Assembly: GCA_011391855.1 (NCBI GenBank)
Contig: JAABPT010000051.1
Coordinates: forward strand, 1-7,818
Origin: Burkholderiales bacterium
GTDB lineage: Bacteria; Pseudomonadota; Gammaproteobacteria; Burkholderiales; Burkholderiaceae_C
Direction of reading: 5' to 3'
Length of the DNA: 7,818 nucleotides
Part shown: positions 1-4,990 of the stretch, piece after piece
Numbering within the stretch: the first letter of the stretch is position 1
How the letters are laid out: every line of letters begins with the position of its first letter
Notes under the pieces: generated by a model
Seen by the model: the letters and a program-made list of their open reading frames with translations, nothing else
The model's database searches: none
What the model was told of the DNA's origin: nothing
Program-made: the position numbers and the translations under genes

Positions 1-1
1 G

Positions 2-562
2 CTCATCGCCGCCTGTGTGCTGATGGTGCAGGTCTTCCTGGACAAGAACCCCGACCTCTTCGAGACCGGTGCCGAGCGCGCCGACCTCAAGCTCTTCCTG
101 CTCTGCGCCGTGCTCGGCCTCACCGGCTGGGCCGGTCTGTGCCGGCTGCTGCGCGGCGAAACGCTCAAGCTGCGCGAACTGGAATACGTGCAGGCGGCGC
201 AGGCTTTCGGCGTGGGCCACGGCCGCATCATGCTGCGCCACATCTTCCCCAACGTGGCGCACCTGATGCTCATCGTCACGGTGCTCGAATTCTCTTCGCT
301 GATCCTGTACGAAGCCGTGCTGTCCTACGTGGGCGTGGGCGTGGACCCTTCGATGAACAGCTTCGGCGGCATGATCAACCTGGCGCGCAACGAGATGAGC
401 CGCGACCCCGTGGTCTGGTGGAGCTTCGCCGCCGCCTTCGGCTTCATGGTCACCGTGGTGCTGGCGGCCAACCTGTTCGCCGACGGCGTGCGCGACGCCT
501 TCGACCCGCGGGCGCGCGTGTTCAGGGTGAGGTCCGTCAAAGCTCGGATTGTCAAAATGTGA
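2..562 (+). CDS. Peptide-type ABC transporter permease, DppC/OppC-like (3' part only)
   Basis: The 5' end lies outside the window; 186 residues are visible in a frame open from base 2 to TGA 560-562. It is an inner-membrane permease of the binding-protein-dependent family (BPD_transp_1), which forms half of the translocation channel of Opp/Dpp-type importers. The cytoplasmic EAA loop that docks on the ATPase is clear at about nt 182-253 (EYVQAAQAFG, then RIMLRHIFPN). Hydrophobic spans flank it: LFLLCAVLGLTGWAGL before, LMLIVTVLEFSSLILYEAVL after, and a last span ending in LFADGVRDAFDPRA. GVRDAFDPR is the usual end of DppC/OppC-type permeases. About a dozen extra residues (to VKARIVKM) follow it and are encoded by what looks like the control region of the next gene pair. 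The gene precedes a DppD-DppF fusion, interrupted by a toxin-antitoxin pair. Family is secure; the substrate (peptide or other solute) is not determinable. Confidence 0.9.
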   Translation, partial: LIAACVLMVQVFLDKNPDLFETGAERADLKLFLLCAVLGLTGWAGLCRLLRGETLKLRELEYVQAAQAFGVGHGRIMLRHIFPNVAHLMLIVTVLEFSSLILYEAVLSYVGVGVDPSMNSFGGMINLARNEMSRDPVVWWSFAAAFGFMVTVVLAANLFADGVRDAFDPRARVFRVRSVKARIVKM

Positions 563-576
563 CTACAATCAGAATC
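536..576 (+). promoter_or_regulatory. Candidate promoter/operator of the Phd-type toxin-antitoxin pair
   Basis: A good -10-like hexamer TACAAT lies at 564-569, about 34 bp before the antitoxin ATG. Overlapping it is an inverted repeat TTGTCA-AAATG-TGACTA (549-565; inner GTCA/TGAC perfect, one outer mismatch). GTCAAA also occurs at 536-541, giving a direct repeat with 551-556. Phd/YefM antitoxins usually repress their own promoter through short palindromes, so this is a plausible autoregulatory site. No convincing -35 is present. The permease stop codon (560-562) lies inside the element. Confidence 0.4.
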
Positions 577-602
577 GCTTTTTCGCTTAAAGAGGTCTCG
601 GT

Positions 603-878
603 ATGGAAGTGTCTCTGCGCGACATGAAGGCTCGGCTCTCGGCGATGGTGCGTCTGGCGCAGCAAGGTCAAGAGGTGACCATCACTTCGCACCGGCGCCC
701 CGTGGCCCTTCTGGTGCCGGTGCCTGCCCCGGGTGATTCGCTCGACAGCCGGTTGGTGGCGGCCGGCTTGATGCGCGAGCCGCCCGTCCCGGGTGGTCTG
801 GTGCGTCGGCCCGCGCCCTTGCTGCCGCAGGGAGCGCCGACCTTGTCCCGGGCCGTGATCGAGGACCGCGGTCCTTGA
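603..878 (+). CDS. Phd/YefM-family antitoxin
   Basis: A 91-residue protein that should bind and neutralise the PIN toxin encoded just downstream and repress the shared promoter. The N-terminal half (about residues 2-39) has the Phd/YefM pattern: VSLRDMKARLS, then QGQEVTITSHRRPVALLVP, matching the family's short helix, 'G-x-x-V-x-I-T-x-x-x-R-P-V-A-x-L-V-P' core. The middle is Pro/Gly/Arg-rich and likely disordered. The tail LSRAVIEDRGP fits the toxin-binding end of such antitoxins. The ATG at 603 follows AGAGG (591-595). The stop TGA overlaps the toxin's TTG start (TTGA, 875-878), so translation is probably coupled. It begins 40 bp after the permease stop in the middle of a transporter operon. 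Family call is strong; the particular toxin pairing rests on adjacency. Confidence 0.88.
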   Translation: MEVSLRDMKARLSAMVRLAQQGQEVTITSHRRPVALLVPVPAPGDSLDSRLVAAGLMREPPVPGGLVRRPAPLLPQGAPTLSRAVIEDRGP

Positions 879-1312
879 TCCCTTACCTGGACAGCTCTGC
901 GCTGGTCAAGCTGCTGATCGGCGAACCCGGCAGCGACGACGTCTGGGCCGCGGTCGGTGCAGTCGCGCCCATGACGAGTCGGATCACCTATGCCGAGGCC
1001 CGTGCGGCACTGGCCCGTCGCGAGCGCGAGTTGACGCTGCTGCATGAAGGGGACTGGACGATGGCGAGGGACAACTTGGTGGCGTACTGGCGCCGTCTGC
1101 GTGTCATCGAGGTCACGCAGCCCGTGGTGGAGATGGCCGGTGATCTGGCTGACACTTTCGGGCTGAGGGGCTACGACGCGGTGCAACTGGCTTCGGCGCA
1201 GCAAGTGGCGGTGGCAGGTGGCGAGGACTTGTGCTTCGTGAGTTTCGACCGAAGGCTCAACCGAGCCGCTCAGGTGCTGGGCATGAATCTGGTGGCACAG
1301 GCTCCGAGATGA
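875..1312 (+). CDS. PIN-domain toxin RNase (VapC-like), paired with Phd-type antitoxin
   Basis: A 145-residue PIN-domain protein, the usual full length for VapC toxins, which are Mg2+-dependent endoribonucleases acting on tRNA or rRNA. The acidic active-site set is complete: D6 (YLDSSALVKL), E41 (ITYAEARAAL), D101 (YDAVQLASAQ) and D125 (FVSFDRRLNRAA). The start is TTG 875-877, overlapping the antitoxin stop by 4 nt; this start gives the canonical N-terminus with the first Asp at residue 6, and the weak codon plus overlap would keep toxin output below antitoxin. The 3' end overlaps the ATPase gene start (ATGA, 1309-1312), so the toxin is translationally linked on both sides. No active-site loss or frameshift is seen, so the toxin looks functional. 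The exact VapC subfamily and RNA target cannot be told from sequence. Confidence 0.9.
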   Translation: MIPYLDSSALVKLLIGEPGSDDVWAAVGAVAPMTSRITYAEARAALARRERELTLLHEGDWTMARDNLVAYWRRLRVIEVTQPVVEMAGDLADTFGLRGYDAVQLASAQQVAVAGGEDLCFVSFDRRLNRAAQVLGMNLVAQAPR

Positions 1313-3315
1313 ATACAGGTCTGGAAGTTCGTGACCTGCAGGTCGAGCTTGAGTCCGAGTCCGGCCTCGTGCGCGCCATCGACGGCCTGCGGTTGGCCAT
1401 CGAGCGCGGCGAGACTTTCGCGCTGGTGGGTGAGTCGGGTTGCGGCAAGAGCATGACGGCGCTGGCGCTGATGCGGCTGCTGCCCGAAAACGGCTATGTG
1501 GCCGGCGGCGACATCCACATCGGCCGCGGCCCCGACCGCCTGGACGTGCTCGGCCTGCCCGAGTCGCAGATGCGCAGCGTGCGCGGCGGGCGCATCGGCA
1601 TGATCTTCCAGGAGCCGGCCACCAGCCTGAACCCGGTCATGCCCATCGGCCGGCAGATCGTGGAGGCCATCGAAGCGCACACGCCGCTGCGCGGTGCGGC
1701 AGCGCGCTCCAAGGCCATTGATTGGTTGCGACGCGTCGGCATTCCCGAACCAGAAAGCCGCATCGACGAATACCCGTTCCGCATGAGCGGCGGCCAGAAG
1801 CAGCGCGTAATGATCGCCATTGCGCTGGCCGCCGAGCCCGACTTCCTGATCGCCGACGAGCCGACCACGGCGCTGGACGTCACCATCCAGGCGCAGATCC
1901 TCGACCTGCTGAAGGACCTGCAGCGCGAGCAGCGCATGGGCATGCTGCTCATCACGCACGACCTGGCCGTGGTTTCGGGCATGGCGCACCGCGTGGCGCT
2001 GATGTATGCGGGGCAGATCATCGAAATGGCGCCGGCGGCGGAGTTCTTCGCGGCGCCGAAGCACCCCTACGCCAGCGCCTTGCTGCGTGCGCTGCCGCGT
2101 GGCGAACGTCGCGACGAGCCGCTGGAGGCGATCGCGGGCACCGTGCCGCCGCTCACGCAGCACTTCGCCGGCTGCCGCTTCGCGCCGCGCTGCGCGCAGG
2201 CGATGGCGCATTGCGGGGGCACGGTGCCGGAACTGCAGGAGGTGGCGGCGGGGCATCAGGTGCGGTGCTTGTTGTATGGGTCGGTGTCGGTCAACGCCCC
2301 TCACCCCAGCCCTCTCCCGCAGGCGGGAGAGGGAGCAAGACAACCGGCTCTGCCTGCCAGCGCTGCATTACCCCCTCTCCCGCCTGCGGGAGAGGGCTGG
2401 GGGCGAAGTGGGGGTTTCGAGACGCGTGCGGCGAGCCCACCGAGCGGCTCCGGCCTGCAAGCCGGGGCGCGCACCGCAGGTGAGGGTGCATCGAAGCCCA
2501 CCGAAACCCCCATTCCCCTGCTCGACGTGCAGCACCTGCGCGTTCGCTTCCCCATCCGCCGCGGTTTGCTGCAGCGCGTGCACGGCCATTTCAGCGCCGT
2601 GGACGACGTGTCCTTCCAGATCGGCCGCGGCCAGACGCTGGCGTTGGTGGGTGAATCCGGCTGTGGCAAGACCACCATCGGCAAGGCCATCGTTCAGCTC
2701 CTGCGCCGCGTGGCAGATATCGACGGCCGCGCGCTGCTCGACGGCCAGGACCTGTTCAGCTTGCAGGGCGCCGAACTGCAGGCCGCGCGGCGCCAGGTGC
2801 AGATCATCTTCCAGGACCCCTTCGCTTCGCTGAACCCGCGCATGCGGGTCTTCGACATTCTGGAAGAAGGACTGCAGGCGCTGTTGCCCGAACTGGACGT
2901 CACGCAGCGCCGCGCACGCATCGAGCGCCTCACCGACCAGGTTGGCTTGCGCCGCGACGCGCTGGAGCGTTGGCCGCACGAATTTTCCGGTGGCCAGCGC
3001 CAGCGCATCGCCATCGCACGGGCCCTGGCGGTGGAGCCGCGGCTCATCGTCTGCGACGAGCCCACCTCGGCGCTGGACGTGTCGGTGCAGGCGCAGATTC
3101 TCAACCTGCTGCGCGAGCTGCAGCGCGAGCTGGGTGTCTCGTACCTGTTCATCACGCACAACATCGGTGTGGTGGAGTACATCGCCGACCGCGTGGCGGT
3201 CATGCGCGCCGGCCGCATCGAGGAGCAGGGCGCTTGCGAAAGCGTGCTGGAGCGGCCGCGCAGCGACTACACGCGCGCACTGCTGGCAGCCGTGCCGAGG
3301 CTGGTGACGGCCTGA
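1309..3315 (+). CDS. Fused DppD-DppF-type peptide ABC transporter ATPase
   Basis: A 668-residue cytoplasmic protein with two complete ABC ATPase domains, supplying both nucleotide-binding sites of an Opp/Dpp-type importer. Domain 1 (about 5-320): Walker A GESGCGKS 41-48, Q-loop Q101, signature MSGGQ 159-163, Walker B LIADE 180-184, D-loop TALD, switch His217. A DppD/OppD C-terminal module follows, with Cys289-x5-Cys295, Cys302 and Cys320, the pattern proposed to hold an Fe-S cluster in DppD-type proteins. Domain 2 (about 403-668): Walker A GESGCGKT 448-455, Q502, signature FSGGQ 559-563, Walker B LIVCDE 579-584, His617. The fused arrangement resembles YejF (about 530 residues) but is longer because of an approximately 80-residue Pro/Gly-rich linker (322-402) made largely of palindromic repeat DNA. 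The ATG at 1309 is chosen because it overlaps the toxin stop and starts just before the domain; an upstream in-frame start at 1231 would add 26 unrelated residues inside the toxin gene. Substrate is unproven. Confidence 0.93.
   Translation: MNTGLEVRDLQVELESESGLVRAIDGLRLAIERGETFALVGESGCGKSMTALALMRLLPENGYVAGGDIHIGRGPDRLDVLGLPESQMRSVRGGRIGMIFQEPATSLNPVMPIGRQIVEAIEAHTPLRGAAARSKAIDWLRRVGIPEPESRIDEYPFRMSGGQKQRVMIAIALAAEPDFLIADEPTTALDVTIQAQILDLLKDLQREQRMGMLLITHDLAVVSGMAHRVALMYAGQIIEMAPAAEFFAAPKHPYASALLRALPRGERRDEPLEAIAGTVPPLTQHFAGCRFAPRCAQAMAHCGGTVPELQEVAAGHQVRCLLYGSVSVNAPHPSPLPQAGEGARQPALPASAALPPLPPAGEGWGRSGGFETRAASPPSGSGLQAGARTAGEGASKPTETPIPLLDVQHLRVRFPIRRGLLQRVHGHFSAVDDVSFQIGRGQTLALVGESGCGKTTIGKAIVQLLRRVADIDGRALLDGQDLFSLQGAELQAARRQVQIIFQDPFASLNPRMRVFDILEEGLQALLPELDVTQRRARIERLTDQVGLRRDALERWPHEFSGGQRQRIAIARALAVEPRLIVCDEPTSALDVSVQAQILNLLRELQRELGVSYLFITHNIGVVEYIADRVAVMRAGRIEEQGACESVLERPRSDYTRALLAAVPRLVTA
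2304..2333 (+). repeat. REP-like palindromic repeat, copy A, inside the ATPase gene
   Basis: CCCCAG followed by a near-perfect palindrome: arms CCCTCTCCCGC (2310-2320) and GCGGGAGAGGG (2323-2333) around AG. Palindromes of this kind are normally dispersed between genes in beta- and gamma-proteobacteria. Here the copy is read in frame as HPSPLPQAGEG within the linker between the two ATPase domains. Confidence 0.85.
2373..2402 (-). repeat. REP-like palindromic repeat, copy B (inverted)
   Basis: Exact 30-bp reverse complement of copy A: arms 2373-2383 and 2386-2396 around CT, then CTGGGG. The two copies 39 bp apart in opposite orientation have the geometry of a REPIN-like doublet (2304-2402, 99 bp = 33 codons), which leaves the reading frame intact. 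Translated here as PPLPPAGEGWG. Confidence 0.85.
2409..2512. repeat. 11-bp terminal inverted repeats enclosing a hairpin-rich linker segment
   Basis: TGGGGGTTTCG (2409-2419) is perfectly inverted as CGAAACCCCCA (2502-2512). Between them lies a hairpin CCGGC-CTGCAA-GCCGG (2450-2465) and other short complementary stretches (GAGCC/GGCTC). The block directly follows the REP doublet and makes up the rest of the inter-domain linker. It may be part of the same dispersed repeat family or a second small palindromic insertion; with one copy in view its identity is unknown. Confidence 0.55.
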
Positions 3316-3316
3316 T

Positions 3317-3356
3317 TTGACGGCGGTGTGCAGGGCTTGACGGCGGTGCGCAAGGC
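3317..3356 (+). repeat. Tandem 20-bp direct repeat after the ATPase gene
   Basis: Two adjacent 20-bp units, 3317-3336 and 3337-3356, each beginning TTGACGGCGGTG and differing at only two positions (18/20 identical). They start one base after the ATPase stop codon and lie just upstream of the palindrome preceding the FitA-like gene. Each unit starts with the -35-like hexamer TTGACG, but no -10 is placed correctly for either. They could be regulator-binding iterons or a local duplication. Confidence 0.7.
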
Positions 3357-3365
3357 CGTCCAGTT

Positions 3366-3381
3366 CGATATCATGATATCG
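3366..3381. promoter_or_regulatory. 16-bp perfect palindrome, likely operator of the FitA/FitB-like pair
   Basis: CGATATCATGATATCG is self-complementary over all 16 bases and lies 32 bp before the antitoxin ATG at 3414. FitA-type ribbon-helix-helix antitoxins bind as dimers to TATCA/TGATA-type inverted repeats at their own promoter, and TATCA-TGATA is the core here. Autoregulation at this site is therefore likely. No clear -35/-10 pair is recognised around it. Confidence 0.6.
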
Positions 3382-3413
3382 TTGTGTCACAGCGCTTGAG
3401 CGGAAAAACAGCC

Positions 3414-3665
3414 ATGGCCCAATTCACCGTCAGGGACATCGAGGAAGAGGTCAAGTTGCGCCTGAAGCGGCGGGCCGCGTTGCATGGCACCAGCATGGAG
3501 GCGGAAGTGCGGCAGATCCTGCGTTTTGCGGTCAAGGATGAGGTGCCGCTTGCAGGCCCCGGGTTGGGCAGCCGCATCGCAGCCAGGTTTGCACGCAGCG
3601 GTCTCACGGAGCCGTTGCCCGAGCTTCGTGGGCAATCGCCCCGGCCGGCCGACTTCGACGCGTGA
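3414..3665 (+). CDS. FitA-like ribbon-helix-helix antitoxin
   Basis: An 83-residue antitoxin. The N-terminal ribbon-helix-helix fold is plain: strand AQFTVRDI (2-9), helix EEVKLRLKRRAALHG (11-25), then TSMEAEVRQILRFAV (26-40), matching FitA/StbC-type antitoxins, which dimerise through the strand to bind DNA. The C-terminal part (GLGSRIAARFARSGL, then PLPELRGQ and PADFDA) matches the toxin-wrapping tail of FitA-like proteins. The ATG at 3414 is preferred over an in-frame GTG at 3384 because family members begin close to 'MAxFTVR' and the GTG would sit against the operator. A weak GAGCGG lies upstream. Its stop overlaps the toxin GTG start by 4 nt (GTGA, 3662-3665), implying coupled translation. 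It is unrelated in family to the other two antitoxins in the window. Confidence 0.88.
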   Translation: MAQFTVRDIEEEVKLRLKRRAALHGTSMEAEVRQILRFAVKDEVPLAGPGLGSRIAARFARSGLTEPLPELRGQSPRPADFDA

Positions 3666-4078
3666 TCATTCTCGACACCAACGTGCTGTCTGCGCTGATG
3701 CGCAGCGATCCTGATCCGCCCGTGTTGCGGTGGCTGGACCTGCAGGCGGCGCAGTCGGTCTGGATCACCAGCATCACGTTGTTTGAAATCCGCCTCGGCC
3801 TGGCGCTGCTGCCGGCCGGGCGCCGGCGCAAGGCGCTGGAGGCCGCGTGTGACCGGCTGCTCGAAGAAGACCTCGAAAACCGAGTGCTTCCCTTCGACAG
3901 CATGGCTGCCTTGCAGGCCGCGGTACTGGCCGCCGCGCGGCAACAGGCGGGCCGACCCGTCGACATACGCGACACTCAGATCGCCGGTATTGCGCAGGCC
4001 CGTCGCGCCACGCTGGCGACTCGAAATATTCGCCACTTCGAAGGGCTGAGCGTTCCGGTGGTCAACCCCTGGAGTTGA
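3662..4078 (+). CDS. FitB-like PIN-domain toxin RNase
   Basis: A 138-residue PIN-domain toxin, normal length for FitB/VapC proteins. Active-site residues: D5 (IILDTNVLSALM), E42 (ITLFEIRLGLALL), D104 in VDIRDTQIAGIA with D101 nearby. ATRN with N122 stands at the fourth position, as is usual for this subfamily. The C-terminus ATLATRNIRHFEGL...VVNPW is the classic FitB ending. The GTG start (3662) overlaps the antitoxin stop, and the first Asp falls at residue 5 as expected. It should be a metal-dependent RNase held inactive by the adjacent FitA-like protein. The gene ends 75 bp before the end of a convergent third toxin gene. Nothing suggests inactivation. Confidence 0.9.
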   Translation: MIILDTNVLSALMRSDPDPPVLRWLDLQAAQSVWITSITLFEIRLGLALLPAGRRRKALEAACDRLLEEDLENRVLPFDSMAALQAAVLAAARQQAGRPVDIRDTQIAGIAQARRATLATRNIRHFEGLSVPVVNPWS

Positions 4079-4153
4079 ACTACTTCGCCACGGTCAGCCG
4101 CTCGCAGCCTCTGACCCGGGCAGGCGGGGCCCCCAAGCTTCGAAGGTGCCCAG

Positions 4154-4585
4154 TTACAGCAGCTTCAGGTGCTGCCGAGCTGCGCCGTGCACGCTGCTCA
4201 GGGCGATGGCCTGATCGAAGGTGACCAGGCACCCACCGTGTTTCACCGCGAGGCCGAGCAGGTAGAGATCGGTGATCTGGTTGTGCCCCTGGACCCGGTT
4301 GAAGTCGAAGCGATCGTTATCGCGCAAGGAAATGTCGTCGGGCCAGAACGCATGGTTGAGCAGGCCGCAGGCTTGACGCAACTGCGCGCGCACCTGCTGC
4401 AGGGGCGGCACGCCGCGCCGACTGTAGCTGGGCGAGTTCATGACGCGGATGACGCCGATTTCGACCAGCGGACAGGCCGCGATCTGCACTCCGCGTGCCT
4501 CGATGAAGCGGTTGGCGCGCTCGGAAAACTGGTGCGCGTCGTCGAACAGCGCAATCCAGACATCGACGTCGAGCAACGCCCTCAT
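4154..4585 (-). CDS. VapC-family PIN-domain toxin
   Basis: A 143-residue PIN toxin read on the minus strand. Conserved acids: D6 (RALLDVDVWIALFD), E42 (CPLVEIGVIRVM), D106 (GHNQITDLYLLGLAVKHGG) and D124 (LVTFDQAIAL). The GHNQITDLYLLGLA and LVTFDQAI blocks place it in a different PIN subgroup (COG1848-like) from the other two toxins here. The ATG at 4583-4585 lies 12 nt downstream of the antitoxin stop, and no strong ribosome-binding site is visible, so it probably relies on translation of the antitoxin. It converges with the FitB-like gene across 75 bp (4079-4153), in which I see no clear terminator. Confidence 0.9.
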   Translation of the reverse strand: MRALLDVDVWIALFDDAHQFSERANRFIEARGVQIAACPLVEIGVIRVMNSPSYSRRGVPPLQQVRAQLRQACGLLNHAFWPDDISLRDNDRFDFNRVQGHNQITDLYLLGLAVKHGGCLVTFDQAIALSSVHGAARQHLKLL

Positions 4586-4597
4586 CGCAGGGGCGTC

Positions 4598-4843
4598 TCA
4601 GAGGTCTTCACGTTCCATGATCTCGCGAACATGCTGTGGCGTGACGATCTCGTCCCGCGCGGGCAGCAGCGCAAAACGTCCGCGCAAGGCCGGTGGTTGG
4701 CTGACGGCCGTGCCCGGCGCGCCAGCCGCACTGCCACGGCGGATGAGCTCGGACACGGCATCTCCCAGGGAAATGCGCTCGCGCCGCGCGATGTTGCGCG
4801 CTGCGATGAGTGCGTCTTCGGCCAGGTTGATGGTGGTGCGCAT
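4598..4843 (-). CDS. VapB-like ribbon-helix-helix antitoxin
   Basis: An 81-residue antitoxin preceding the VapC toxin. The N-terminus MRTTINLAEDALIAARNIA, then RRERISLGDAVSELIRRG, is a ribbon-helix-helix (Arc/MetJ-type) VapB pattern: a DNA-binding strand followed by two helices. The tail (FALLPARDEIVTPQHVREIMERE) is the usual toxin-binding segment of this family. The ATG at 4841-4843 begins exactly at the conserved strand. The frame stays open upstream as far as 5230, but that extension only reads through degraded ATPase DNA and is not taken as coding. A GGAG (minus strand, about 4855-4858) is the best Shine-Dalgarno candidate, slightly far from the ATG. Confidence 0.85.
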   Translation of the reverse strand: MRTTINLAEDALIAARNIARRERISLGDAVSELIRRGSAAGAPGTAVSQPPALRGRFALLPARDEIVTPQHVREIMEREDL

Positions 4844-4860
4844 TTTTCCGAAAGCTCCGA

Positions 4861-4878
4861 TTGACACCGTAGCATCAA
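4861..4878. promoter_or_regulatory. Weak candidate operator upstream of the VapB-like gene
   Basis: TTGA and TCAA at the two ends of an 18-bp stretch form an imperfect inverted repeat with mismatches towards the centre, 18-35 bp before the antitoxin start. Autoregulation through such a site would be typical for VapB, but the symmetry is poor and no clear promoter is seen. Confidence 0.2.
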
Positions 4879-4918
4879 GACGGCAGCAACGCATCACACT
4901 TGTCGAAATCTCGTGGCG

Positions 4919-4990
4919 TCCACGGCCAAGGCCCGTGCGATGGCGCTGGCCGCCAGAGAATTCGTGCGGCCAAGGCCCCTGGGCGTCGCG
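4919..4990 (-). pseudogene. Inverted fragment of a DppF-like ATPase domain
   Basis: Read on the minus strand, this 72-bp piece aligns with 2953-3035 of the intact ATPase gene: by my count 63 of 72 aligned bases match, with one 11-bp gap. It encodes the ABC signature region (WPHEFSGGQR) and, after the gap shifts the frame, IARALAVD. The 11-bp deletion corresponds to 3002-3012 or an equivalent offset in the intact copy. The fragment lies in the opposite orientation to the adjoining remnant at 4988 onward, so it was inverted. It is too short to be functional. Confidence 0.8.

Noticed and set aside
1231..1308. Upstream in-frame start that would extend the fused ATPase by 26 residues
   Set aside because: The extension lies wholly within the toxin gene and has no resemblance to ATPase N-termini; ATG 1309 overlaps the toxin stop as expected for an operon.
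1270..2343. Long minus-strand open frames opposite the ATPase gene (also 2368-3390)
   Set aside because: Low-complexity Arg/His/Ala-rich translations typical of antisense shadows in GC-rich DNA; the plus strand carries unmistakable ATPase motifs.
2304..2402. The paired palindromes as a CRISPR array or a transcription terminator
   Set aside because: There are only two copies in opposite orientation, with no spacer pattern and no T-tract, and they lie inside an intact coding frame.
4079..4153. Possible bidirectional terminator between the convergent toxin genes
   Set aside because: I found only short symmetries such as CTTCGAAG (4138-4145) and no stable stem followed by a T-run on either strand.
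4582..4878. 98-residue minus-strand frame overlapping the VapB-like gene
   Set aside because: Its Ser/Arg/Pro-rich translation matches no family, and the overlapping frame encodes a clear ribbon-helix-helix antitoxin.
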